Of a stretch of DNA of 43,747 bases, positions 1-11,770 are shown piece after piece; positions within the stretch are counted from its first letter, which is position 1; the number at the start of each line of letters is the position of its first letter. A program made the position numbers and the translations under genes. Origin of the DNA: Gemmatimonadota bacterium (lineage in GTDB: Bacteria; Gemmatimonadota; Gemmatimonadetes; Gemmatimonadales; GWC2-71-9); contig QKHC01000055.1 in assembly GCA_003251175.1 (NCBI GenBank), forward strand, positions 1 to 43,747, written 5' to 3'. Under the pieces are notes generated by a model. That model did no database searches. It had not been told where the DNA came from and saw only the letters and a program-made list of their open reading frames with translations.

Positions 1-1911
1 CAGCAGGAGATCGATCTCCCGCGCCACGTCGCGCGCGAGACCCAGGTCGGTGGTGAGCGTTTCCACCGTCGTCGACCCGGCGTGGAGCTTCAACAGGTTC
101 AACCGGATCGTCTCGAGAGCGGCGACAGCCTCCGTGAGGCGGTGCTGCACCCGCTCGCGCTCGCGCCGCAGATCGGCCAGCACGGCGTCGCGGCGCGCGC
201 CCACCTCGCTGGGCGGATCAGCTGCCTCACCAGCAGGCCCGAATCCGATCGCGTCATTGAGCTGCTCCAGCCGTGCGCGCATTCGCTGCGCATCGGTTTC
301 GAGTCGCCGCACGGTGGCGGGTAGCTCGTGGAGGCGCCTGCGGGTGTCGCGGGGCAGGTCTGCAAACAGCTTTTCTGCCGCCAGTCCGAGGGCGAGCTCG
401 GTGGCGCGGTGCGTGGTGAATGCGGCAACGGCTCGAGCCCGGAGGAAGGGGCGCGCCACCCGGAAGAGCAGCCGCCCCACGCGACCGGTCCACAGCCACG
501 ACCAGATGCGTGTGTCGAGATCGACCCGCCGGTTGAGCTGGTACATCCAGCCGATGCCGCCCACGCTCGCGGCGAATGACGAGAGCCCGAACAACGGTCC
601 CACCCACTCACCGATTGTCCGCCACCAGGATGGGACCACCGCCATGAGCAGCGCCGAGAAGGCCGCGCCGCCGAGCCCGGCAACTGTGACGAACCCCATG
701 ATGCGCTCGAGGAACGGTGCCGTGCGGCCGTACTCGAAGAGGCGCTCTTCGTGTCCCTCTTCGAGCTCGCGGCGGAAGGCCGGGCCGAGGTCCTGGTGGT
801 CGAAGCCCGAGGCCAGCATACGGCGCGCACGGGTGACCAGCACCACGAGCGGTACCACCGTGGTCCCCGTGACGAACGCGGCCAGCGCGGCCAGTCCCTC
901 CGCCCCGCGGGGTGCCAGCGCCGCCGCGGTGAACACGAGGGTCGGCAGGCCGAACGCCAGGTACAGGAGACTGCCGGGCCCCGACAGTCGCGCGCCCCGC
1001 TTGACGAAGACGCGCAGCGCGACGGGCAGCTCGCGGCGCTGCTCGAGGGCCACGCCGAGCCGCTCCGCGACGACACCGGCACTCTCGGGACGCTCGTCCG
1101 GCGGCTTGGCGAGACACTGCTCGATCACCTGGGCGAGCCGCCTCGGCACTCCCTCCGCCACCTCCGCCAGGGCGCGCGGCGACTCGGTCACCTGTTTCGC
1201 GAGCACCGCGGTCGCCGTCTCCCCCTCGATCGGCAGTCGCCCGGACAACGCGAAATAGCCGACGGCGCCGAGCGCGTAGAGATCGCTGCGACCGTCGAGC
1301 GGCTCGCCCAGAGCCTGCTCGGGACTCATGAACTCGGGCGTTCCGGTCACCGTGCCCCCGTCGAGCGTGCTGGCTTCGCGCACGACCGAGGCGATCCCGA
1401 AGTCGGTCACCAGCGCGCGCCCGGAGGCGGTCTCGATGAGAATGTTGTCGGGCTTCACATCGCGATGCACCACGCCCTGCGCATGCGCGTATCCGAGGGC
1501 CCACGCGACCTCACGCAGCAGCCGCGGAACCTGCGACGGGGGCAGTGGCCCGCGCGACCGAATCCGCTCGGTGAGCGTCTCTCCATCCACATACGCCATG
1601 GCGTAATAGACGAACGCGCCCGTTTCATCAACGGCGTAGATCGCCACGATGTGGGGATGCGACAGCTTTGCCGCGGTCCGCGCTTCGGTGAGAAACCGGT
1701 CACGCAGCGATTCGACCGCGGCGAGGTGCGGCGGCAGCACCTTGATGGCGACCAGCCGGTCGAGCCGCACCTCCCGCGCGAGGTAGACCACGCCCATCCC
1801 ACCGCGACCCAGCTCACGCTCGAGCGAATAGCGGCCCGCTACCGCTGCCTGGAAATCGAGAAACAGGCGATCGGGAGCGGAGAGACGGGGACCGCCACGG
1901 CCGGCGGTCAC
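1..1911 (-). CDS. Membrane Ser/Thr protein kinase (kinase A), 3' end cut by window edge
   Basis: This is a Hanks-type protein kinase that should phosphorylate Ser/Thr residues of cytoplasmic targets. The GTG start at 1909-1911 overlaps the TGA of the upstream kinase gene (GTGA), so the two are translationally coupled; 637 codons are present. The domain runs over residues ~28-290, with Gly-rich loop GRGGMG (35-40), Lys57 in VAIK, HRDVKPDN with catalytic Asp151, and DFG with Asp170. It is followed by several hydrophobic segments (including FVTGTTVVPLVVLV) and an Arg/Glu-rich, probably coiled-coil tail that continues past position 1. There is no PASTA or other recognisable sensor domain. The architecture is nearly the same as kinase B next to it, so it probably arose by tandem duplication. 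The kinase assignment is secure; substrate and signal are unknown. Confidence 0.93.
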   Translation of the reverse strand, partial: MTAGRGGPRLSAPDRLFLDFQAAVAGRYSLERELGRGGMGVVYLAREVRLDRLVAIKVLPPHLAAVESLRDRFLTEARTAAKLSHPHIVAIYAVDETGAFVYYAMAYVDGETLTERIRSRGPLPPSQVPRLLREVAWALGYAHAQGVVHRDVKPDNILIETASGRALVTDFGIASVVREASTLDGGTVTGTPEFMSPEQALGEPLDGRSDLYALGAVGYFALSGRLPIEGETATAVLAKQVTESPRALAEVAEGVPRRLAQVIEQCLAKPPDERPESAGVVAERLGVALEQRRELPVALRVFVKRGARLSGPGSLLYLAFGLPTLVFTAAALAPRGAEGLAALAAFVTGTTVVPLVVLVTRARRMLASGFDHQDLGPAFRRELEEGHEERLFEYGRTAPFLERIMGFVTVAGLGGAAFSALLMAVVPSWWRTIGEWVGPLFGLSSFAASVGGIGWMYQLNRRVDLDTRIWSWLWTGRVGRLLFRVARPFLRARAVAAFTTHRATELALGLAAEKLFADLPRDTRRRLHELPATVRRLETDAQRMRARLEQLNDAIGFGPAGEAADPPSEVGARRDAVLADLRRERERVQHRLTEAVAALETIRLNLLKLHAGSTTVETLTTDLGLARDVAREIDLLL

Positions 1912-3896
1912 CGGTCCATCCCGTCGGCCCCACCGCCGCCTGGCGTGTCCCTGGCTTCCGGCAGCAGATCGTGCACTTCCCCCGCCGCAGCGAGCAACCG
2001 GTCGGCGGCTTCACTCAGGCTCCGCGCCGCCGAAAGGTCGGCGGTGATGCTCTCCACCGATCCGGCACCAACGCGCAGGCGCAGCAGATCGAGGCGTATG
2101 GTCTCCAGCGCAGCCACGGTCTCGACGAGCCGGCGCTGGGCACGCGTCTGCTCGGCGCGCAGATCATCCACCACCGCGGCGCGGCGCTCGGCGAGGCCCG
2201 GCGCGTCCCGCTGCCATGCCCGGCCGACCGCGTCCGCGTCCGCAGCCACCAGCGCTTCCGCGAGCGCGTCGCAGTGGCGGCGGGCGCGCTGAGCGTCGTC
2301 GCGCAGGCGGCGCACCACGTCCGGGAGGTCGGGCAGGGTGCGCCGGATCTCTCGTGGCAGGGCGTCGAACAGTGCTTCGGCCGCCAGCCCCACCACCAGC
2401 TCGGTGGGTCGGTCGTCGCGTTCGTCGGGTACGGCAGCGCGCGGCAGCCCGATTCCCGCCAGCCGGAACAGCCAACGCCCGAGACGCGAGTCCCAGAATC
2501 GCTGGCGGGCCCCGCCGAAGACGCTGGCGCGCCACGCCGGGCCGGCCCCGAGCAGTGAGATCGCCGCGGTGACGCCCGCCACCGCCCCCATCATCTCCGG
2601 GAAGACCCAGTCGAACTCGAGGAGCGCGGATATGGCAAACCCCGCGAACACCGTCGTCGCGGCGAGCCACACCCGGTGAATGAGGTTCTGGTGCGGCCCC
2701 GGGGCACGGCCCGTCACAGCCGTTTGATCCTCCCGCAGTCGGGCGGCGTCCGCGGCGAGGGCGCGGACCAGTTCCTCATGCTCGTGGCCGGCCCGCACCA
2801 CACGCCGCAAGCGGTGGAGCCCTATCCCCACCGGGCCGAGCAGCGCGCCACCCAATGCCCCCAGCCGCACCAGGTCGAGCAGGCGCTCCACCCACGGCGG
2901 ACCCGATAACGGAATCGGGGTCAGCGTGAGGGACAGCACGAGCCAGATCGCCATGCCGCCCAGCAGCAGCGATGGAAACAGCCGGTGGCCCGAGATGCTG
3001 TCCGCTTCGGCGAGGTACATGCGCAGCGCGCTTGGCAATTCGCGCCGACGATCCATGGCGATCGACAGGGCCTCAGCGACGACGGCGCCGTCGGCATACC
3101 GGTCCCCGGCCTCCTTGGCGAGACAGCGGCCCACGACGCCCGCCAGCGCCCGCGGGACGCCGGGCGCCACCGTCGGGAGCGGCGGCGGTGCCTGGGTGAG
3201 GTGCTGAGACATCCGCGCCACCGCCGTCGGGCCCGTGAATGGCAGCCGGCCCGACAGCGCGTAGAACGCCACGACGCCGAGGGAGTACACGTCGCTGCGG
3301 ATGTCCACCCGCTCGCCGCTGGCCTGCTCGGGACTCATGAAATCGGGCGTCCCGAGCGCTTCGCCAACACCCGTCGGACCGCTGGCTTCAACCTGGCGAG
3401 CGATGCCGAAGTCCGTCACCAACGCCCGGCCCGACCCGCCCTCGAGCAGAATGTTCTCCGGCTTCACGTCCCGATGCACCACCCCCTGGGCATGCGCATG
3501 CGCCAGAGCCCACGCGACTTCCCGCAGAATCCTGGTCGCCTCAGCGGGCGGCAGGGCTCCGCGCGAGGCGATGCGGTGCGCGAGCGTCTCGCCACGCACA
3601 TACGCCATGACATAGAAGACGAACCGGGCGACGTTGTCCACGGCGTGGATCGGCACGATGTGGGGATGCACCAGCTTCGCCGCGGTGCGGGCTTCGCGCA
3701 GGAACCGGTCCCGCAGGGGTTCGTGCGCCGCCAGCTCGGGGGGCAGCAGCTTGATCGCCACCGGCCGGTCGAGCCGGACTTCGCGCGCGAGGTAGACGAT
3801 CCCCATGCCGCCCCGCCCCAGCTCGCGCTCCAGCGAGTAGCGGCCGGCGAGGGCCGCCTGGAAATCGAGGAACAGGCGGTCGGTCGGGGGCGTCAT
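1908..3896 (-). CDS. Membrane Ser/Thr protein kinase (kinase B)
   Basis: Hanks-type Ser/Thr kinase of 662 residues. The ATG at 3894-3896 is preferred over an upstream in-frame start at 3995, which would overlap the RND permease and add a non-conserved Arg-rich tail; from this ATG the N-terminus (PTDRLFLDFQAALAGRYSLE) aligns with kinase A. Motifs: GRGGMG (27-32), Lys49, alpha-C Glu68, HRDVKPEN with Asp143, DFG with Asp162, and GTPDFMSPEQ in the activation segment. The C-terminal half holds hydrophobic segments (LLLGGMAIWLVLSLTLT; around FAGFAISALLEF) and then a long charged region, probably coiled coil. It lies 47 bases downstream of the RND permease stop, so it is either the third gene of that operon or has its own promoter (CATCTT lies 8 bases before the ATG). 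All catalytic residues are intact. Confidence 0.93.
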   Translation of the reverse strand: MTPPTDRLFLDFQAALAGRYSLERELGRGGMGIVYLAREVRLDRPVAIKLLPPELAAHEPLRDRFLREARTAAKLVHPHIVPIHAVDNVARFVFYVMAYVRGETLAHRIASRGALPPAEATRILREVAWALAHAHAQGVVHRDVKPENILLEGGSGRALVTDFGIARQVEASGPTGVGEALGTPDFMSPEQASGERVDIRSDVYSLGVVAFYALSGRLPFTGPTAVARMSQHLTQAPPPLPTVAPGVPRALAGVVGRCLAKEAGDRYADGAVVAEALSIAMDRRRELPSALRMYLAEADSISGHRLFPSLLLGGMAIWLVLSLTLTPIPLSGPPWVERLLDLVRLGALGGALLGPVGIGLHRLRRVVRAGHEHEELVRALAADAARLREDQTAVTGRAPGPHQNLIHRVWLAATTVFAGFAISALLEFDWVFPEMMGAVAGVTAAISLLGAGPAWRASVFGGARQRFWDSRLGRWLFRLAGIGLPRAAVPDERDDRPTELVVGLAAEALFDALPREIRRTLPDLPDVVRRLRDDAQRARRHCDALAEALVAADADAVGRAWQRDAPGLAERRAAVVDDLRAEQTRAQRRLVETVAALETIRLDLLRLRVGAGSVESITADLSAARSLSEAADRLLAAAGEVHDLLPEARDTPGGGGADGMDR

Positions 3897-3943
3897 GTAC
3901 CGGGAAGATGGCCCGCGGTCCCGCGCTCGGCCACCACAGCGAC

Positions 3944-6900
3944 TCAGTCGCCCGGTGCTGCGGCTCGCTGCGGCACCGGGATGCCCAGCAGCCACCCGCG
4001 CAACCGCGACGCCACGCCATCGACCACCAGGTAGCTGCAGGGAATCACGAACAGCGTGAGCAGCGCGGCCACGGACAGGCCGCCCACCACCGTCACCGCC
4101 AGCGGCCGCATCAGTTCGGCGCCTTCCCCGATTCCGATTGCCAGCGGCAGCATGCCCAGTACGGTGGTCAGCGTCGTCATGAGAATCGGACGGAGGCGCA
4201 CTACGCCCGCCTCGACCACCGCCTCCATGGTGGGGCGCCCTCGGGCGCGCTCCAGCTCCACGTACTCCACCAGCAGGATCGCGTTGTTGACGACGATCCC
4301 CGCCAGCAGGATGATACCGAGGAGGACCGGCGCGCTCGCGGGGATCCCCGTCACCAGCAGCGCGAGACCGACGCCGATCAGCGCCAGCGGAACCGAGACC
4401 AGGATGACGAGCGGGTTGGCCAGGCTCTCGTACTGCACCGCCATCACCACGAAGACGAGGAAGACGGCGAGCAGGACCACGACACGCAGGTTCCGCGAGT
4501 TTTCGCGGATCGCTTCTTCCTCTCCACCGTAGATCAGGCCGTAGCCCGCGGGCAGCGTGAAGTCGGCGAGTCGAGCCCGCGCTTCGCGAGCGGCCTCACC
4601 GACCGTCGTGACGTCGGTGTTGACGTCACCCGTGACGCGGAGCTGGCGATTCTGCTGCGCACGCAGAATCGAGCTGGGTCCCAGGCCGAGGGTCACATCG
4701 GCGACATCGCGCAGGTACACCGGGCGCTCGCGGCCAGCGAACAGGGCCACGGCACCCACGTCCTCGGGACTGGTGAAGCGCTCGCGGGGCAGGCGCACGC
4801 GGATGTCGTACTCGTTGGGCCCGTCGGTGAACCGCGTCGGAATCGCACCATCGAGCGCGGTCCGCACCGTCAGCCCCACCGCAGCCGCGGACAATCCGAG
4901 ATCCGCCGCGCGCTGGCGATCCACCTTGATCTTGAGCTGCGGACTGGCCTCCTCGGTCGACGGCTGCAACGAGGTGAGCCCCGGAATCCGCTCGAGCCGT
5001 CGCAACACCTCGCCGCCGAGCGCCTCCAGCGTGTCGAGGTTATCGCCCTGCACGCTCACAGCAACGTCCGACCCCGTCACGTTGGTCCGCAACCCCCGGA
5101 TGCGGGGCGGCCGCACGGTGATCCGGGCTCCGGGAATCGCGAGTGAGTCGATCATCGCCTGCATCAGAGTCACCCACCGCGCCGCCGGCATGTCGGCCCG
5201 CTCGGCGAGGGGGGCGAGCTGCACGTCGATCGAGCCACGTCCCGCGCGCTCCGAAGTACCGCTCCCGAAGAAGAACCCGCCGGCGGTGACGAACACGTGC
5301 CGGACCGCCGGCATCCGGCGCACCGCATCCTCGAGCCAGCCGGCCACTTCATTGGTCCGCTGGGGCGACGTGCCGGGCGCCAGCGTGAACCGGACCGACA
5401 CCTGTCCATCATCGACGGGCGGGAGGAACTGGCTCCCGATGCCGCGGGTGGCCAAGCCGACGGCGACCAGCGCCGCGAACGCCACCGCCAGCACCGTCGC
5501 CGGGCGGCGCACCAGCCGGCCCGCCAGCCCCCGATATCCCTGCCGCGCTCGTTCCAGCAGGGCGGCGAACGCCCGGATCGGACGCGTCGTGTCGAGCCCG
5601 CTGGAGCGGCGAACCTTCGCCAGTTGGGCCGACAAAGTGGGCACCAGCGTGAGGGCGACCGCCAGCGAAGCGACGATCGCGAACGAGATGGTGAGGATGA
5701 GCTCCCGGAAGATCAACGCCGCGAGTCCGGAAATCAGCAGGAAGGGCACGACGGCGGCCAGATTGGTCAGGGTGGACGCCACCACCGCTGACGTCACCTC
5801 GGCCGCCCCCTCGTGCGCCGCCTCGGTGGCGTCCCGCGTCGCGCTCCGGTGACGGAAGATGTTCTCCAGCATCACAATGGCGTTGTCCACCAACATCCCA
5901 ACGCCCAGCGCCAGCCCGCCCAGGGTCATGATGTTCAGGGTGAGGCCGCTGCGCCCCATCATCACGAAGGTGGCGAGCACCGCCAGCGGAATCGCCAGCC
6001 CGACGATAAACGTTTTGCGAAGGCTCCCGAGAAACAGCAGGACCACCAACATCGCGAGCGTCCCGCCGAGTGCGGCGGCGTCGCGGACCGCCCGCACCGC
6101 GTTGCGGACGAAGTACGACTGATCCGACAGTACCTCGAACCCGACGTCGGCCGGGATGAAATGCGACTCGCGGAGCTGCTCGATCCGTCTGCGAACCTCG
6201 GACGCCACGACGACGGTATTGGCGTCCGGCTGCTTGCGAATGGACAGCCGGACCGCCGGGACCCCATCCATCCGAGCCCAGATGCGCTGCTCGCGGCTGG
6301 TGTCGGAGACCGTGGCCACGTCCGACAGGGGGACCCGCTGTCCGGAGCCTCGCGCGTCGAGCAGCACGCCCCGGATGTCCTCCACACTGCGGAACCGGCC
6401 CTCCGTCTTGCCACCGATCTCATAGGCACGGGAGGTGACGTTCCCCACGGCGACGTCCTGGTTTTCGTCCCGCAGCGCGTCAAGCACTTGCGACACCGTG
6501 AGCCCGTAGGAGCGCAGGCGCTCCTGATCGAGCGTCACGCGGATCTCGCGCACCAAGCCGCCGGCGACATCGACCGATGCAACACCCTCGATGGTCAGCA
6601 GCTGGGGTCGCAGGCGCAGGTCCACCCAGTCCCGGAGATTCACCAGACTGCGCGATGCGGAGCTGAACGCCCCCTCGAACACGGGGATTTGCGACGGGTC
6701 GAACTTGAAGATCGTCGGGGGCTCGGCATCGCGGGGGAGCCGCGCGCGCGCGCGGTCGAGGTTCTTCGATGCATCCTGCAGGGCGAAGTTGACGTCGGTC
6801 CCGTATCGGAAATGAAGATCGACGCTGGCGCGTCCCTCAGCGGTTTCGGACTCGATGCGGACCAGGTTTTCGGTCGTCGCCAGGGCCGTCTCGAGCACCC

Positions 6901-7111
6901 GCGTGACCTGTTCCTCCATGATCTCCGGCGCGACTCCGGGATAGTTGACGCTGGCACGCACCTGGGGATAGATGATCTGTGGCAGCAGATCGAGGGGAAG
7001 CCGGTCGAGATGCACCAGACCGAGCACCACCACAACCGACGCGAGTGCCAGGGTCCCGACCGGCCGCCGGATCGACAGACTCGGGAGGTTGCGCCGCGCG
7101 GGAGTCGTCAC
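3944..7111 (-). CDS. RND-family efflux permease
   Basis: Inner-membrane proton-driven pump subunit of the AcrB/MdtB/CusA superfamily, 1055 residues, the usual length. It would work as a trimer with the adjacent adaptor and an outer-membrane channel to expel drugs, lipids or other compounds. The sequence shows the N-terminal TM1 (TLALASVVVVLGLVHLDRLP) and the two periplasmic loops. The TM4 motif VDNAIVMLENIF carries the Asp expected in proton relay, although the second Asp of AcrB (VDD) is Asn here. The paired TM10 motif is IVVNNAILLVEYVEL. The GTG start overlaps the TGA of the adaptor gene (GTGA). No outer-membrane channel gene is beside it; the TolC homologue at 31259 belongs to another unit but could serve both. 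The family is certain; the substrate is not predictable. Confidence 0.95.
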   Translation of the reverse strand: MTTPARRNLPSLSIRRPVGTLALASVVVVLGLVHLDRLPLDLLPQIIYPQVRASVNYPGVAPEIMEEQVTRVLETALATTENLVRIESETAEGRASVDLHFRYGTDVNFALQDASKNLDRARARLPRDAEPPTIFKFDPSQIPVFEGAFSSASRSLVNLRDWVDLRLRPQLLTIEGVASVDVAGGLVREIRVTLDQERLRSYGLTVSQVLDALRDENQDVAVGNVTSRAYEIGGKTEGRFRSVEDIRGVLLDARGSGQRVPLSDVATVSDTSREQRIWARMDGVPAVRLSIRKQPDANTVVVASEVRRRIEQLRESHFIPADVGFEVLSDQSYFVRNAVRAVRDAAALGGTLAMLVVLLFLGSLRKTFIVGLAIPLAVLATFVMMGRSGLTLNIMTLGGLALGVGMLVDNAIVMLENIFRHRSATRDATEAAHEGAAEVTSAVVASTLTNLAAVVPFLLISGLAALIFRELILTISFAIVASLAVALTLVPTLSAQLAKVRRSSGLDTTRPIRAFAALLERARQGYRGLAGRLVRRPATVLAVAFAALVAVGLATRGIGSQFLPPVDDGQVSVRFTLAPGTSPQRTNEVAGWLEDAVRRMPAVRHVFVTAGGFFFGSGTSERAGRGSIDVQLAPLAERADMPAARWVTLMQAMIDSLAIPGARITVRPPRIRGLRTNVTGSDVAVSVQGDNLDTLEALGGEVLRRLERIPGLTSLQPSTEEASPQLKIKVDRQRAADLGLSAAAVGLTVRTALDGAIPTRFTDGPNEYDIRVRLPRERFTSPEDVGAVALFAGRERPVYLRDVADVTLGLGPSSILRAQQNRQLRVTGDVNTDVTTVGEAAREARARLADFTLPAGYGLIYGGEEEAIRENSRNLRVVVLLAVFLVFVVMAVQYESLANPLVILVSVPLALIGVGLALLVTGIPASAPVLLGIILLAGIVVNNAILLVEYVELERARGRPTMEAVVEAGVVRLRPILMTTLTTVLGMLPLAIGIGEGAELMRPLAVTVVGGLSVAALLTLFVIPCSYLVVDGVASRLRGWLLGIPVPQRAAAPGD

Positions 7112-8211
7112 GTCCCCGGCGGCACGGTTTCGAGGGGTGCGGTCCGTACCACAACCCGCGCTCCGGACCGCAGATTGGCGTGGCCCGACACGACGACCTG
7201 ATCACCTTCCCGCAGACCCCCGAGGGCCTCCACCCAGCCTTCCGCCGTGACGCCCACCACGACCGGCCGCACCGCCAGCGTGTCGGCCTCCACCACGTAA
7301 ACAAAGGTACCGGCGGTCGCGACCCCAACGGCCGCCGCGGGAATGGCGAGCACATCGGCGCGGCGCTCGAGCGCGAACTCCACGCGAGCCAGGAAGCCGG
7401 GCCGCACGAACACCCCCGCAGGCCGCGGGCCGAGCGCGACCTCCACCGGTACCAGCCGGCTCTGCGGGTCGGCGCTCGGGAACACGCGACGAACCTGTCC
7501 GGCAAGCGACACGGCGGGATAGGCATCGAGTCGCACGGCAACGGCCGCGCCGGGGGCGACGTGCACCACATCCATCTCTGAAAGGCGGACACGCACCACC
7601 AACAGGGAAACGTCGGCCAGATCAATCACACGCTGGTTCGGCGACACCGCGCTCCCTGCTTCGACCAGCTTGGCCGTCACGACGCCCGCGCTCGGTGCCA
7701 CGATGCGCGTGAACGCCCGACGGGCTTGCCACAGCGCCACGTCGCTCTTCGCAACCTCGAACGCAGCCCGGCTGCGCTCGAACTCGGCATCCGTGATGAT
7801 GGTCCCCACATGCAGCGCCGAATCGCGGGTGAACGCGGCCGCCGCGCTCTCCAGCACCGCCCGGGCCCGCGCCAGCTGGGCTGCGGTCTCGCGCCCGTCC
7901 AGCTCGGCGAGGAGCTGGCCGGCCTTCACCCGATCACCCTCCTGGACGGCGATCGTGAGCACGGTGCCCGAGGTTTGTGCGTTGACGCCGACCGTACGGA
8001 CGGGCTCCACGGCACCCGCCACGACCACCGAGCGCGACAGGTCGCGCCGGGCCACGGCCTGCGCGGCCACCGGGATTGTGGAGACGCCGCTGGCCCCCGC
8101 CGACTCCTGCGAGCGCGATGCCTCCCCCGTGCCGCAGGCCGCCGCGAGCAGGACGAATCCGAGCCAACGGTGCGGCGAAGTGGCGTGTCGCAGCAGATCC
8201 TCCAGATCCAT
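7108..8211 (-). CDS. RND efflux periplasmic adaptor (HlyD/MFP family)
   Basis: Membrane-fusion protein that links the RND permease to an outer-membrane channel; 367 residues from the ATG at 8209-8211. This start puts a signal sequence (WLGFVLLAAACGTG) at the N-terminus. The Cys suggests a lipid anchor, though the lipobox is weak because Ala and not Leu lies at -3. Next come a lipoyl/barrel-sandwich half (GTVLTIAVQEGDRVKAGQLLAELD), an Ala/Arg-rich helical hairpin at ~125-190, the second lipoyl half (IVAPSAGVVTAKLVEAGS), a beta-barrel and a membrane-proximal domain ending in VVVSGHANLRSGARVVV. It is the first gene of the minus-strand efflux/kinase unit. There is no good Shine-Dalgarno; TATCAC lies 8 bases before the start. 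An open frame continues upstream to 8286 but adds no plausible protein sequence. Confidence 0.92.
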   Translation of the reverse strand: MDLEDLLRHATSPHRWLGFVLLAAACGTGEASRSQESAGASGVSTIPVAAQAVARRDLSRSVVVAGAVEPVRTVGVNAQTSGTVLTIAVQEGDRVKAGQLLAELDGRETAAQLARARAVLESAAAAFTRDSALHVGTIITDAEFERSRAAFEVAKSDVALWQARRAFTRIVAPSAGVVTAKLVEAGSAVSPNQRVIDLADVSLLVVRVRLSEMDVVHVAPGAAVAVRLDAYPAVSLAGQVRRVFPSADPQSRLVPVEVALGPRPAGVFVRPGFLARVEFALERRADVLAIPAAAVGVATAGTFVYVVEADTLAVRPVVVGVTAEGWVEALGGLREGDQVVVSGHANLRSGARVVVRTAPLETVPPGT

Positions 8212-8219
8212 CTCGTCCA

Positions 8220-8225
8220 GTGATA
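8220..8225 (-). promoter_or_regulatory. Possible -10 element of the RND/kinase operon
   Basis: Minus-strand TATCAC lies 8 bases before the adaptor ATG. This is the position expected for the -10 box of a nearly leaderless transcript, but the last base is C and no convincing -35 is visible. The rest of the 225-base divergent gap to the M42 peptidase shows only a weak plus-strand -10-like TACACT at 8356-8361. Confidence 0.25.
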
Positions 8226-8436
8226 CGCGTGCCGGGCACCCGCCGTTGGCCGCTGCGGGGCGGCCGCACCGCCGCGAGACCAGCAATGCTAGGGGCCCGC
8301 AGCGCCCGCCGGTAGGGTAACCGACCGCCCCCTATCCCCCTCCACACGAAGGGAGTACACTTTCCCCCCGTTTTTGACCGCCCGTTGAGCCACGCGGGTC
8401 AGGTTTGCTGGCTGACCATCGACCGCGAACACACGC

Positions 8437-9507
8437 ATGGGTACGACATCGCTCGATTTCCTGCAACGCCTACTCGACACCCCCGGCCCGTCCGGCTTCG
8501 AGACCGCCCCGGCGCGGATCTGGCGCGAAGAGATGGAACGGGTAGCGGACGACGTCCACACGGATACGCGCGGCAACACCGCAGCGGCGGTGAATCCCGC
8601 GGGGGCCCCGCGCCTCATGTGCGTAGGGCACATCGACGAGATCGGACTCCAGATCACTCACATCGACGACGACGGATTCCTGTACTTCGCCGGCATCGGC
8701 GGGTGGGACTCCCAGGTGCTGGTGGGCCAGCGCGTGATCGTCGCGGCCCGTGGCGGACCGGTGCCGGGGGTGATCGGCAAGAAGGCCATTCATCTCATCA
8801 AGAAGGACGAGCGGGACAAGATCTCGAAGATCGAGGACCTGTGGATCGACATCGGGGCCACCAGCCGAGCGGAGGCGAGCACCCGAGTGCGTGTGGGTGA
8901 CGCGGCAGTGCTCGACGCCCGAGTGGCGACATTTCCGAATGGCCGCATCGTGTCCCGCAGTATCGACAACCGGATCGGGGCCTTTGTCGTCGCCGAGGCG
9001 CTGCGGTTACTCGCGGCTGATCGCCCGGCGCATGCGGCGGTGATCGCCGTGGCGAGCACCCAGGAAGAAATTGCATGGACCGGTGGCGGAGCGCGGACCA
9101 GCGCGGTGGGACTTGATCCGCAGGTTGCGCTCGTCGTCGACGTCACGCACGCCACGGACCATCCAGGCTCCGAGAAGAAGCTGCACGGCGATCACCGCCT
9201 GGGTGGCGGCCCCGTGTTCTCACGTGGTTCGGCGGTGCATCCGCTGGTCTTCGATCTGCTGGTGGAATGCGCCGAGGCCGAGCGCATGCCGTACACGGTG
9301 CAGGCGGCGCCGCATGACACTGGCACCGACGCGGACGCCGTCGCCAGCGCGTTGCGCGGGATCCCCACTGGCCTCATTTCCATCCCCAACCGCTACATGC
9401 ACAGCCCCAACGAGATGGTGGTGCTGGAAGATCTCGAGCGGGCGTCGCGCCTGATCGCCGCGTTTGCGCGAAGGCTCACGCCCCGGATGGACTTCGTACC
9501 GCGATAG
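8437..9507 (+). CDS. M42 family metallo-aminopeptidase
   Basis: Cytoplasmic di-metal aminopeptidase of family M42 (FrvX/YsdC/PepA-like), which trims peptides from the N-terminus, usually as a dodecameric tetrahedral particle. Its 356 residues are typical. Ligand motifs are all present: GHIDEIG (His65, Asp67), SIDNRIG with bridging Asp177, STQEEIA with general-base Glu210 and ligand Glu211, Asp235 in LVVDVTHAT, and His322 in RYMHSPNE. One oddity is that the usual EEIGxRGA motif reads EEIAWTGGGAR. It stands alone, divergent from the RND operon and convergent with the HEAT-repeat gene. The ATG at 8437 starts right at the conserved N-terminus. No strong ribosome-binding site is seen. Confidence 0.93.
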   Translation: MGTTSLDFLQRLLDTPGPSGFETAPARIWREEMERVADDVHTDTRGNTAAAVNPAGAPRLMCVGHIDEIGLQITHIDDDGFLYFAGIGGWDSQVLVGQRVIVAARGGPVPGVIGKKAIHLIKKDERDKISKIEDLWIDIGATSRAEASTRVRVGDAAVLDARVATFPNGRIVSRSIDNRIGAFVVAEALRLLAADRPAHAAVIAVASTQEEIAWTGGGARTSAVGLDPQVALVVDVTHATDHPGSEKKLHGDHRLGGGPVFSRGSAVHPLVFDLLVECAEAERMPYTVQAAPHDTGTDADAVASALRGIPTGLISIPNRYMHSPNEMVVLEDLERASRLIAAFARRLTPRMDFVPR

Positions 9508-9517
9508 GTCGGATTGG

Positions 9518-9532
9518 CGGGGAACAACCCCG
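9518..9532. terminator. Small hairpin between convergent genes
   Basis: CGGGG-AACAA-CCCCG forms a perfect 5-bp stem in the 29-base gap between the convergent M42 and HEAT-repeat genes. It is short and has no clear U-tract on either strand, so a terminator role is only suggestive. Confidence 0.3.
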
Positions 9533-9536
9533 GGCC

Positions 9537-11732
<2,196 letters not shown>

Positions 11733-11742
11733 GAGCATCACC

Positions 11743-11770
11743 AATGTAGGGCCCGGCCCGGAGCACGCAA
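11743..11770 (-). promoter_or_regulatory. Candidate promoter of the HEAT-repeat gene
   Basis: On the minus strand, TTGCGT (11765-11770), a 16-base spacer and TACATT (11743-11748) resemble -35 and -10 boxes. Transcription would begin near 11735, a few bases before ATG 11732, giving an almost leaderless mRNA. Confidence 0.4.

Noticed and set aside
50-1258. Plus-strand open frame of 402 codons
   Set aside because: Antisense to kinase A; Arg/Ser-rich composition typical of shadow frames in GC-rich DNA.
3908-7201. Several long plus-strand open frames across the RND permease
   Set aside because: The minus strand carries an intact 1055-residue permease with all expected motifs; the plus frames have skewed His/Arg/Asp content.
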